From an uncultured Bacilli bacterium (lineage in GTDB: Bacteria; Bacillota_I; Bacilli_A; RF39; UBA660), in contig CANQFI010000065.1 of NCBI GenBank assembly GCA_947598455.1, forward strand, positions 1-9,576: a stretch of DNA of 9,576 nucleotides. The letters run 5' to 3'. Of this stretch, positions 1 through 5,714 are shown piece by piece (position 1 is the first letter of the stretch; the number at the start of each line of letters is the position of its first letter). The position numbers and the translations under genes are program-made. Under the pieces are notes generated by a model, which searched no databases, was not told the DNA's origin, and worked only from the letters and a program-made list of their open reading frames with translations.

Positions 1-152
1 CCTCTAGCTATTGATACAGCTTTAACTGCTTGATTAAGAGCTCCAGCACCAACTGTTTGAAGTTCTACTCCACCCTTTTCTCTAAAGATATTAGCAATAG
101 CTCCAGCGACTTTACTTGGATTAGATTTGCTTGATACTTTTAGTATTTCCAT
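1..152 (-). CDS. spoVS: Stage V sporulation protein S (SpoVS), N-terminal part, cut by window edge
   Basis: Only the first 50 codons are present; the gene runs off the left end. The protein begins MEILKVSSKSNPSKVAGAIA and continues through GGVELQTVGAGALNQAVKAV, closely matching the start of SpoVS, a small protein of about 86 residues with an Alba-like fold. In Bacillus subtilis SpoVS affects septation and progression through late sporulation. Homologues also occur in bacteria not known to make spores, so the gene alone does not prove sporulation. The start is supported by a purine-rich AGAGAGG ribosome binding site 6 bases upstream. It follows eno on the same strand but is separated from it by an intrinsic terminator, so it probably has its own promoter. 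The recognition is strong despite truncation. Confidence 0.93.
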   Translation of the reverse strand, partial: MEILKVSSKSNPSKVAGAIANIFREKGGVELQTVGAGALNQAVKAVSIAR

Positions 153-193
153 CTGCATCCTCTCTTTCTATATTAAAATATATGAAAGAAAAA

Positions 194-199
194 ATTATA
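194..199 (-). promoter_or_regulatory. Possible -10 element for spoVS
   Basis: A perfect TATAAT on the minus strand lies about 41 bases upstream of the spoVS ATG and just beyond the eno terminator T-run. No convincing -35 box is seen 16 to 18 bases upstream; that position falls inside the terminator hairpin. In such AT-rich sequence a TATAAT can arise by chance, so this is tentative. Confidence 0.35.
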
Positions 200-203
200 T
201 ATG

Positions 204-237
204 AAAAAAAATAGAAGCTATTTATTGGCTTCTATTT
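204..237 (-). terminator. Intrinsic terminator of eno, overlapping its stop codon
   Basis: On the minus strand a 10-bp perfect stem (AATAGAAGC paired with GCTTCTATT, plus one more A-T pair) encloses a 9-base loop and is followed by a run of T. The 5' arm lies within the last codons of eno (Glu-Ala-Asn-Lys), and the TAG stop spans the loop and the first base of the 3' arm. Confidence 0.88.
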
Positions 238-1450
238 CTTCTTCTATTCTAATTAATTGATTGTATTTACAAATACGATCTGTTCTAGACATTGAACCAG
301 TTTTAATTTGACCTAAGTCTAGGCCAACTGCCAAGTCAGCAATTGTAGTGTCTTCAGTTTCACCACTACGGTGAGAAATTATGGTGTTATAGCCATGACT
401 TTTGGCTAATTCAATTGTTTCTAAAGTTTCAGTTATAGTACCAATTTGGTTAACTTTTAATAGAATGGCATTTCCAGCATGTTTATCAATACCCATTTGT
501 AAGCATTTTTTATTAGTAACAAATAAGTCATCACCAACTAATTGGATCTTATCACCGAGTTTTTCAGTAATTTTAGTAAATCCTTCCCAGTCATTTTCAT
601 CTACAGGATCTTCAATGGAAATGATTGGATATTTATTTACTAGTTCTTCATAGAAGTCAATTAATTCATCAGTAGTTAAAGTACGTCCTTCACCAGCTAG
701 AACATATTTACCATCTTTATAAAATTCGCTAGCAGCGACATCTATTCCTAAGCAAACATCTTTACCAGGTTCATAACCAGCTCTTTTAATAGCTTCAACG
801 ATAAGTTCAAATCCTTCTTGATTGCTATTTAAATCTGGAGCAAAACCTCCCTCATCACCTACTCCTGTAGCTAAACCTTTTTCATTTAATACTTTTTTTA
901 GATTATGGAAGACTTCAGCACCAACTCTAACTCTTTCTTTAATGGTATCTCTTTGAGGAATAATCATAAATTCTTGAAAATCTAATTTATTATCAGCATG
1001 TGCACCACCATTTATAATATTCATCATAGGTCTAGGTAATGTTTGGCCGTCACCGACGTAAGCATATAAAGGTTTTCCAGCATTAATAGCACTAGCTTTT
1101 AATGCTGCCATAGAAATTCCTAAAATAGCATTAGCACCAAATTTAGATTTTGTTTCAGTACCATCAAGTTCAATCATGGCATAGTCTAAAGTTTTTTGAT
1201 CGGCAGCATCCATACCGATAACTAAATCTCTTAATGGACCATTAACATTAGCAACAGCTTTTTGTGTTCCTTTTCCCATGTATCTTGTTCCGCCATCTCG
1301 TAATTCCAAAGCTTCTCTTTCACCTGTTGAAGCTCCAGATGGAACGGCTGCACGTCCTAAAATCCCATTTTCTAAAATAACATCAACTTCAACTGTTGGA
1401 TTACCACGAGAGTCAAGAATTTCACGACCAATTACGTTTTTTATTTTCAT
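218..1450 (-). CDS. eno: Enolase (phosphopyruvate hydratase)
   Basis: Enolase interconverts 2-phosphoglycerate and phosphoenolpyruvate in cytoplasmic glycolysis. The 410-residue protein is a little shorter than the usual roughly 430 residues because of small loop deletions, for example around residues 52-60 and 132-138, and it is intact at both ends. Family landmarks are all visible: the mobile loop PSGASTG (37-43), NGGAHADN (147-154), QEF with E160, GDEGGFAP with E200 as general acid/base, Mg ligands D237, E280 and D307, the catalytic lysine K332 in [19 protein letters not shown] (359-368), and K383 in [11 protein letters not shown]. The start is fixed by a strong AAGGAGAG ribosome binding site 6 bases upstream. 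The gene stands alone between its own promoter and terminator rather than in the gapA-pgk-tpiA-pgm-eno cluster common in Firmicutes. Confidence 0.99.
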   Translation of the reverse strand: MKIKNVIGREILDSRGNPTVEVDVILENGILGRAAVPSGASTGEREALELRDGGTRYMGKGTQKAVANVNGPLRDLVIGMDAADQKTLDYAMIELDGTETKSKFGANAILGISMAALKASAINAGKPLYAYVGDGQTLPRPMMNIINGGAHADNKLDFQEFMIIPQRDTIKERVRVGAEVFHNLKKVLNEKGLATGVGDEGGFAPDLNSNQEGFELIVEAIKRAGYEPGKDVCLGIDVAASEFYKDGKYVLAGEGRTLTTDELIDFYEELVNKYPIISIEDPVDENDWEGFTKITEKLGDKIQLVGDDLFVTNKKCLQMGIDKHAGNAILLKVNQIGTITETLETIELAKSHGYNTIISHRSGETEDTTIADLAVGLDLGQIKTGSMSRTDRICKYNQLIRIEEEIEANK

Positions 1451-1472
1451 AACTATCTCTCCTTAATATATC

Positions 1473-1495
1473 GCTATAAATTATGTTCTTATAGC
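1473..1495 (-). promoter_or_regulatory. Hairpin at the predicted 5' end of the eno mRNA
   Basis: A perfect 7-bp inverted repeat (GCTATAA and TTATAGC) with a 9-base loop lies between the eno -10 box and its ribosome binding site. With transcription starting about 7 bases after the TATAAT, the stem would begin within 2 to 3 bases of the mRNA 5' end. It has no T-run, so it is not a terminator. A 5'-terminal stem of this kind can protect an mRNA from 5'-end-dependent decay; an operator role is the alternative. Confidence 0.55.
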
Positions 1496-1503
1496 CCATA
1501 CAT

Positions 1504-1509
1504 ATTATA
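1504..1509 (-). promoter_or_regulatory. eno: eno promoter -10 box
   Basis: A perfect TATAAT is placed 54 bases upstream of the eno ATG, directly after the terminator of the preceding gene. The -35 region, at 17 bases spacing, falls in the terminator sequence and reads TTCCTT, which is weak. Position, perfect -10 and the need for a promoter after a terminator support it. Confidence 0.6.
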
Positions 1510-1519
1510 TCAAAAAGCG

Positions 1520-1543
1520 AAAAAAAAAGGAACAATTGTCCCT
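1520..1543 (-). terminator. Intrinsic terminator of the DUF1292 gene, beginning in its stop codon
   Basis: The minus strand reads AGGGACAATTGTTCC followed by nine T residues. The stem is 6 bp including one G-U pair, with an AATT tetraloop. The A and G of the TAG stop codon form the base of the 5' arm. It separates the phosphatase/DUF1292 operon from eno. Confidence 0.88.
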
Positions 1544-1814
1544 AATTTTCATTAGATAATTGATATTTTATTTTACTAGTTTCAGTCATAGTTTTTATAA
1601 AGGCTTCAACAATCTTTTTTTCTGGTTCAGTATCTATATTAGATACTTTACCATCTTCATATATTGAACCATAAATTGTCATTGTATTATCTTCTTTAGT
1701 AAAATCAGTATATACTATATATGTTTTACCGGTATTTTGAGAGACAAATGAATATAAAATATCATATTCTTTTTCTTCTCCTGAATCAGTTTTTATTCTT
1801 AGTTTATCTTCCAT
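1542..1814 (-). CDS. DUF1292 family (YrzB-type, UPF0473) protein
   Basis: This small acidic cytoplasmic protein of 90 residues has the layout of the DUF1292 family: an N-terminal strand-rich part with D-S-G-E-E-K-E-Y-D-I-L (10-20), the GKTYIVYTD segment (29-37), a variable loop, a second strand YGSIYEDGKV (48-57), and a C-terminal charged helix beginning TEPEKKIVEAF. No catalytic residues, membrane segments or signal peptide are visible. The molecular function of the family is unknown. The start is unambiguous: a perfect AGGAGGT ribosome binding site lies 5 bases upstream, inside the last codons of the phosphatase gene, and only 2 bases separate the two genes. It is the last gene of that operon and ends at its own terminator. 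Confidence 0.85.
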   Translation of the reverse strand: MEDKLRIKTDSGEEKEYDILYSFVSQNTGKTYIVYTDFTKEDNTMTIYGSIYEDGKVSNIDTEPEKKIVEAFIKTMTETSKIKYQLSNEN

Positions 1815-1816
1815 AA

Positions 1817-3256
1817 TTACCTCCTAAACATTGCTGCTGTTGCATTATCTTTTCCAGCAGAAACAATCTGATCTTTTTCTCCACGGAATTTGGCATTTTT
1901 AATAGCATCATAAGTTATAGCTTGTTTAACCAAGACTTTAGTTATTTCTTCACGAGGAGTATTTTGAGCAATTATTTTAATATCTTCTTGAGATAATAGA
2001 TCTGTTACACCATCACTAAAGAGTAATAAGCTATCATAACTTTTATTAGGTATAGAAAACATTTGAATTCTATCTAAGTATTCTTGTCCTATACATCTTA
2101 ATATCTTATTATTACCTCTTGCAAACCTTAAATCATCAATATCTTGAGTAGTTGAACGTCCATTATTTTGGACTGTCATTTCTTTCCATACTAATGATTC
2201 ATCATTTGTTAATAAAGTTAAACCATTGTTATTAACTGAATATGCTCTTGAATCACCAACACTGGCTATCCAAGTTTTATTTTCTGTTACAATAGCAGCT
2301 ACTAAAGTAGAAGCGGCTCTCATATGATATTTGCTATATAATTCATCGCTAATTTCTTTAATTTTAGCTGAGAATGCTTCAGCTAAGCCATTAGTTATAT
2401 AATATGTATCAGCAGGAATTTTTGTAAACCATTCAGCTAGTTCTTTAACAACAAAGTTACTTGCTACTTCACCAGCTTGTAAACCACCAACTCCATCAGC
2501 TACAGCAAGGAATTTAAATTTTTCATTATCAGGATGTGTTAGGATAATTACAGAGTCTTCTTGATTTTTTCTTTTTTTACCAACATTTTGAGTTGCAAAT
2601 AATGTTCCGTCTAAATGATATTCACTTTTATTATAACGTGTTTGAACTCCAGCTGCTACTTCTTTGTAACAACGATTTATATTTAAATAATTGATATTTT
2701 GTTTACTTATTGGTTTTATTATATCAATATCACGATCAATTTTATCTAATAAATCGGCGGCTAAATCAGTTCCTATTGAATCTATTTGGTAACGTACTTT
2801 AGCACCCTTTTCTAATGGATCTGGAACAAATTTCTGGCCATCTGTATACCAGTTCGGATTAAATCGTGTATTAACTACTGCTGTAGTTAATGAAAATAAT
2901 TCATTTGGATGACTTTGATAATATAAGATTGAGTTAATATTGGAATTTTCTATAATTGGAATAGCTTTTTCTATTTCACTAAAATCATTAAAGAACTCTT
3001 CATAACCATTATTTTTTTTGATCATTTCTTGATAGGCATAGTAAATTATAGTAGTATTTTTTATAATGTATTCTATAAAATCTATTGAATCTTTTCTTGA
3101 TACTCTAGTACGAGCCATGTTTTTACTAGTAAAGTTTAGTTGATTTACACAATCAGTAGCATTTTTATAAAGAATATTATATATATTTTGAATAAAATCG
3201 GGATGCGCTTTTAAAGTCTCTATAAATGCAATATCTATATCTTGTATTTTTGTCAT
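1817..3256 (-). CDS. PP2C-family Ser/Thr protein phosphatase with unassigned N-terminal region
   Basis: The 479-residue cytoplasmic protein carries a PP2C domain at about residues 216-479. The metal-dependent phosphatase motifs are in order: RKNQED (229-234), ADGVGG (253-258, D254 metal ligand), STLVAAIV (about 316-323), VGDSRAY (333-339), FSDGVTD with D415, and GKDNAT with D470 and N471. The predicted role is dephosphorylation of Ser/Thr phosphoproteins made by Hanks-type kinases. The first roughly 215 residues are helical-looking, soluble and not recognised. An in-frame ATG at 3352 would add 32 residues, but these cross the upstream terminator and promoter. The ATG at 3256 has AGGTGAT about 6 bases upstream and is preferred. 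No partner kinase is in the window. The last codons AGG AGG TAA double as the ribosome binding site of the next gene. Confidence 0.93.
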   Translation of the reverse strand: MTKIQDIDIAFIETLKAHPDFIQNIYNILYKNATDCVNQLNFTSKNMARTRVSRKDSIDFIEYIIKNTTIIYYAYQEMIKKNNGYEEFFNDFSEIEKAIPIIENSNINSILYYQSHPNELFSLTTAVVNTRFNPNWYTDGQKFVPDPLEKGAKVRYQIDSIGTDLAADLLDKIDRDIDIIKPISKQNINYLNINRCYKEVAAGVQTRYNKSEYHLDGTLFATQNVGKKRKNQEDSVIILTHPDNEKFKFLAVADGVGGLQAGEVASNFVVKELAEWFTKIPADTYYITNGLAEAFSAKIKEISDELYSKYHMRAASTLVAAIVTENKTWIASVGDSRAYSVNNNGLTLLTNDESLVWKEMTVQNNGRSTTQDIDDLRFARGNNKILRCIGQEYLDRIQMFSIPNKSYDSLLLFSDGVTDLLSQEDIKIIAQNTPREEITKVLVKQAITYDAIKNAKFRGEKDQIVSAGKDNATAAMFRR

Positions 3257-3272
3257 ATTATCACCTACTATA

Positions 3273-3281
3273 ATTGTAGCA
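3273..3281 (-). promoter_or_regulatory. Extended -10 promoter of the PP2C/DUF1292 operon
   Basis: The minus strand carries TGCTACAAT, an extended -10 (TGN plus TACAAT), 16 bases upstream of the phosphatase ATG. The expected -35 hexamer at 17 bases spacing reads TTCTTT, a poor match, which is normal for extended -10 promoters. It follows the methyltransferase terminator by about 24 bases. The predicted 5' leader is very short, roughly 10 bases, just enough to hold AGGTGAT. Confidence 0.55.
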
Positions 3282-3304
3282 TATTTATATATTATAAAGA
3301 ATAT

Positions 3305-3330
3305 AAAAAAAGATACTTTACATATCTTTT
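3305..3330 (-). terminator. Intrinsic terminator of the methyltransferase gene, stop codon in the loop
   Basis: An 8-bp stem AAAAGATA/TATCTTTT with a 7-base loop TGTAAAG is followed by T residues. The TAA stop codon lies entirely in the loop and the 5' arm is the last Lys-Asp codons. The stem has only one G-C pair, so it is weaker than the others. Confidence 0.7.
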
Positions 3331-4190
3331 TCCCATCTTGCATATATACCACAAGGTAATATTATTTCACTATTTTGCATTGGAATACCTAATTCATCAC
3401 TGCTTATTATTCCTTTATATTTTTTATTAACTGTTAGTAATAAAATATTTTCTAATACTGTCTTAGATAAACCTGTTGTATATGAATTAATTAAAAATAG
3501 AATTGGATTATCTGATAATAATTCTGTACAAAGTTCAACTAAAGGATATAAATTTTTTTCAATATCCCAAACTTCACCATTTGAACCACGACCAAATGAT
3601 GGTGGATCCATTAAAATGATGTCATATTTATTACCTCTTCGTATTTCCCTTTGAACAAATTTTATAACATCATCTACTAAAAATCTAATTGGTCTTTCAG
3701 TAAGACCACTAGACTTAACATTTTCTTTAGCCCAGTCAACCATACCACGTGATGAATCAACGTGAACCACTTCAGCACCAGCACTTAAGGCGGCTACAGA
3801 TGCAGCTCCTGTATAAGCAAATAAATTTAAGACTTTAACAGGACGATTAGCATTTTTTATTTTCTCTCTAATTAGATTCCAATTATAAGCTTGTTCAGGA
3901 AATAAACCAGTGTGTTTAAAGCCCATCAGTTTTATATTGAAGGTTAAATCTTGATAATGAACTTGCCATGAAGTTGGAAGATCAGAATTTTTTATATCCC
4001 AGGCACCGCCGCCTTTGTTACTACGATGATAAATTGCATCTATTTTAGACCATTCACTTTCATTATTTTTATAAGACCAAATTATTTGGGGATCAGGTCT
4101 TAGTAGTTTATAACCATGCCAAGATTCTAATTTCATACCATCGGCCATATCAATAATTTGATATTCTGTAAAATCTGTTACTAATTTCAT
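3318..4190 (-). CDS. Class I SAM-dependent methyltransferase, RlmI/COG1092-like
   Basis: The 290-residue cytoplasmic protein has a Rossmann-fold methyltransferase core. SAM-binding motif I is VLNLFAYTGAAS (120-131), the acidic residue at the end of strand 2 is D145 in HVDSS, and motif IV is MDPPSFGRG (194-202). The C-terminus reads LPCGIYARWEKDM. This resembles the COG1092 group that includes the 23S rRNA m5C1962 enzyme RlmI, but it is about 100 residues shorter and lacks an N-terminal PUA domain, so target and position are uncertain. An ATG 18 bases upstream at 4208 overlaps the TATAAT promoter box and lacks a ribosome binding site. The chosen ATG has AGGTGA 5 to 6 bases upstream. It is a single-gene unit between two terminators. 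Confidence 0.88.
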   Translation of the reverse strand: MKLVTDFTEYQIIDMADGMKLESWHGYKLLRPDPQIIWSYKNNESEWSKIDAIYHRSNKGGGAWDIKNSDLPTSWQVHYQDLTFNIKLMGFKHTGLFPEQAYNWNLIREKIKNANRPVKVLNLFAYTGAASVAALSAGAEVVHVDSSRGMVDWAKENVKSSGLTERPIRFLVDDVIKFVQREIRRGNKYDIILMDPPSFGRGSNGEVWDIEKNLYPLVELCTELLSDNPILFLINSYTTGLSKTVLENILLLTVNKKYKGIISSDELGIPMQNSEIILPCGIYARWEKDM

Positions 4191-4206
4191 ATATATCACC
4201 TGTTTC

Positions 4207-4215
4207 ATTATAACA
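4207..4215 (-). promoter_or_regulatory. Extended -10 promoter of the methyltransferase gene
   Basis: TGTTATAAT on the minus strand is an extended -10 with a perfect TATAAT, placed 7 bases after the T-run of the preceding terminator. Transcription would start about 10 bases before the methyltransferase ATG, at or next to its AGGTGA ribosome binding site. No good -35 is seen. Confidence 0.6.
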
Positions 4216-4222
4216 TGAATAG

Positions 4223-4247
4223 AAAAAAAAGCACATTAACTATGTGC
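4223..4247 (-). terminator. Intrinsic terminator of the DUF308 gene, overlapping its stop codon
   Basis: A 6-bp stem GCACAT/ATGTGC with a 5-base loop AGTTA is followed by eight T residues. The TAA stop spans the loop and the first base of the 3' arm; the 5' arm is the last Ala-His codons of the gene. Clear hairpin and T-run. Confidence 0.92.
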
Positions 4248-4763
4248 GATCAATGTTTTAACTATTGGATCAAATAATTCTAAAATACCATGAGTAAACA
4301 TAAAGAAACCAATTACGATAACTTGAACATCATTACTATATGCTAAATTAATACTTGTTAGAATACCGGCTAGAATAAAAAGCAACAAGTTAAAAACTCT
4401 AATTTTCCACATACGATCTTGGCGATCATGATAATAATCAATTTTCTTTAGTTTAGCTAAAGACATTAGAGTAATCCAGCACATAAGAATTAATGCCAAT
4501 GTACGAGGTGAATTTGTTAAGGCAAAAATAATATTTAAAATTAGAGTGAATAAAGAAGCTAAAGCACTAAATAAACCTTCATAGTCTTTGCTTTTACGAG
4601 TTGCAAGAAACTGGATTAAATTTAATACAGTATAGGCGGCGAAGACAAAAATTAATAAATGATAGATATTAGTTATATTAAACATTGGTAATATTAGTAA
4701 GATAATGCCAATAAATATTAAGCATAAGGCAATTATCATATCAACTTTTTGTTTTGGTTTCAT
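4236..4763 (-). CDS. DUF308/HdeD-like integral membrane protein
   Basis: This hydrophobic 175-residue protein shows six likely membrane spans at about residues 8-28, 32-53, 64-82, 86-104, 121-139 and 145-165. A charged cytoplasmic-looking loop (residues 104-121, with KLKKID and HDRQDR) separates two groups. Size, span count and pairing fit the DUF308/HdeD family. HdeD is linked to acid resistance in E. coli, but the family's general function is not established, and nothing here points to a substrate. The start has AAGGAG 7 bases upstream. Only 14 bases separate it from the HAD phosphatase gene before it, so the two form an operon that ends at the hairpin over this gene's stop codon. The family call is moderate; the membrane topology is clear. 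Confidence 0.72.
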   Translation of the reverse strand: MKPKQKVDMIIALCLIFIGIILLILPMFNITNIYHLLIFVFAAYTVLNLIQFLATRKSKDYEGLFSALASLFTLILNIIFALTNSPRTLALILMCWITLMSLAKLKKIDYYHDRQDRMWKIRVFNLLLFILAGILTSINLAYSNDVQVIVIGFFMFTHGILELFDPIVKTLIAHS

Positions 4764-4777
4764 ATTTATTCTCCTTT

Positions 4778-5602
4778 TTATTTATCTAAACATAATTTTT
4801 CTAATATTTTGGCAACTCCATCATTTTCTGCACTATCTGTAATGTAATTGGAACTTTCTTTTAATAAATCATTGGCATTTTTAACAGCTACAGAAGTTCC
4901 GACAACATCAGTCATACAAATATCATCATAACCATTACCAATAGCTATTGCTTTTTTACTATCAATATTTAAATAATCTAGTAATTCAACTATGCCAGTA
5001 CTTTTAGCTGTGTTTTCGACAACAAAATCATGATAATACTCTTTATTTTTTTCTCTTTTTCCTTCAATTAAACCAATTGATGAATGGATTACTTTTAAAG
5101 AAGGAAATTTTTCTTTAAATAAACTAGGTAAGACTAACATTCGATCATAATTAGAACTTAAAATAACCATTTGATTTATTTTATTTTCTTTTAAAACTTT
5201 ATTTATATCTAAAAAATATGTAGCTGGTTCATTATTATAGCTATAATCTTTAGTATTTATAAATCTTTTTTCTAAAGAATTTAAAATAAGAGTTAAATTA
5301 TGATTAGAACAATAATCATAAATACCTTTAATATCTTTGTTAGCAATTGGTTTAGAATATATAATTTCTTTTGTTTGATAATTATATACTTCAGCACCAT
5401 TTGAACTAATTACATAATCGCTTAAATTAGCTTCTTTACTTTTTTCTATTGCATATTTAGCACTACGGCCGGTATTAACAACTACTTTTATACCTTTTTG
5501 TTTTAGTTTTTCCATAATACTTTTTGTATATTCGGAAATATTACCGCCTGATTTATTTAATGTATCATCGATATCAACAAATACAATTTCATATTTATTC
5601 AT
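4778..5602 (-). CDS. Cof-type HAD-superfamily phosphatase
   Basis: This 274-residue cytoplasmic hydrolase has the Cof (HAD class IIB) layout. Motif I is VDIDDTL, with nucleophile D10 and acid/base D12. Motif II is NTGR with T44. A cap domain occupies about residues 80-195. The motif III lysine is K200 in AKSTGI, and motif IV is IGNGYDDICM (221-230). Such enzymes dephosphorylate sugar phosphates, FMN or related metabolites, and the exact substrate cannot be read from the sequence. Motif IV usually begins G-D; here that Asp is N223, with Asp at 226 and 227. An in-frame ATG at 5623 lacks a ribosome binding site. The ATG at 5602 has GGTGG 7 bases upstream and leads directly into the first strand. 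It is cotranscribed with the DUF308 gene 14 bases downstream. Confidence 0.9.
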   Translation of the reverse strand: MNKYEIVFVDIDDTLNKSGGNISEYTKSIMEKLKQKGIKVVVNTGRSAKYAIEKSKEANLSDYVISSNGAEVYNYQTKEIIYSKPIANKDIKGIYDYCSNHNLTLILNSLEKRFINTKDYSYNNEPATYFLDINKVLKENKINQMVILSSNYDRMLVLPSLFKEKFPSLKVIHSSIGLIEGKREKNKEYYHDFVVENTAKSTGIVELLDYLNIDSKKAIAIGNGYDDICMTDVVGTSVAVKNANDLLKESSNYITDSAENDGVAKILEKLCLDK

Positions 5603-5642
5603 AAAATAACCACCATGTTTCATATTTATTATTATGCCATAT

Positions 5643-5671
5643 AATGTAAATGCATGTATATATTATGTTAA
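5643..5671 (-). promoter_or_regulatory. Promoter of the HAD phosphatase/DUF308 operon
   Basis: On the minus strand TTAACA (5666-5671, 5 of 6 matches to TTGACA) is followed after exactly 17 bases by TACATT (5643-5648, 4 of 6 to TATAAT), upstream of the HAD start. An alternative is TGGCATAAT, an extended -10 a few bases further downstream. The region lies between the YfhO-family terminator and the HAD gene, where a promoter is expected. Confidence 0.5.
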
Positions 5672-5686
5672 ACTATTTACGTAAAG

Positions 5687-5714
5687 AAAAAAGATATAAT
5701 CTTATTATATCTTT
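5687..5714 (-). terminator. Intrinsic terminator of the YfhO-family gene, stop codon in the 5' arm
   Basis: A perfect 10-bp stem AAAGATATAA/TTATATCTTT with a 5-base loop is followed by T residues and can be extended by a G-U and an A-T pair. The TAA stop codon forms the last three bases of the 5' arm. The stem is A/T-rich but long. Confidence 0.8.

Noticed and set aside
402..653. Open frame of 83 codons on the plus strand inside eno
   Set aside because: It is antisense to a fully conserved enolase, has no recognisable product and no ribosome binding site; it is a shadow frame.
1278..1466. Open frame of 62 codons on the plus strand over the eno start
   Set aside because: It is the reverse frame of conserved enolase codons, with no independent support.
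1473..1495. The eno leader hairpin as a terminator, attenuator or riboswitch
   Set aside because: There is no T-run after it, no alternative pairing partner and too little leader sequence (about 50 bases) for a known riboswitch.
3257..3352. A 32-residue N-terminal extension of the phosphatase starting at the ATG at 3352
   Set aside because: It would run back through the methyltransferase terminator, its stop codon and the phosphatase promoter. The ATG at 3256 has a proper ribosome binding site, and the extension is low-complexity hydrophobic sequence.
3242..3430. Open frame of 62 codons on the plus strand across the methyltransferase/phosphatase junction
   Set aside because: It is Phe/Tyr/Ile-rich, typical of antisense reading of A/T-rich DNA, and crosses a terminator and promoter of the opposite strand.
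4191..4208. Six-residue extension of the methyltransferase from the ATG at 4208
   Set aside because: That ATG is part of the TATAAT promoter element, lacks a ribosome binding site, and would lie upstream of the predicted transcript start.
5603..5623. Seven-residue extension of the HAD phosphatase from the ATG at 5623
   Set aside because: No ribosome binding site precedes it, and the extension itself encodes the GGTGG site used by the downstream ATG.
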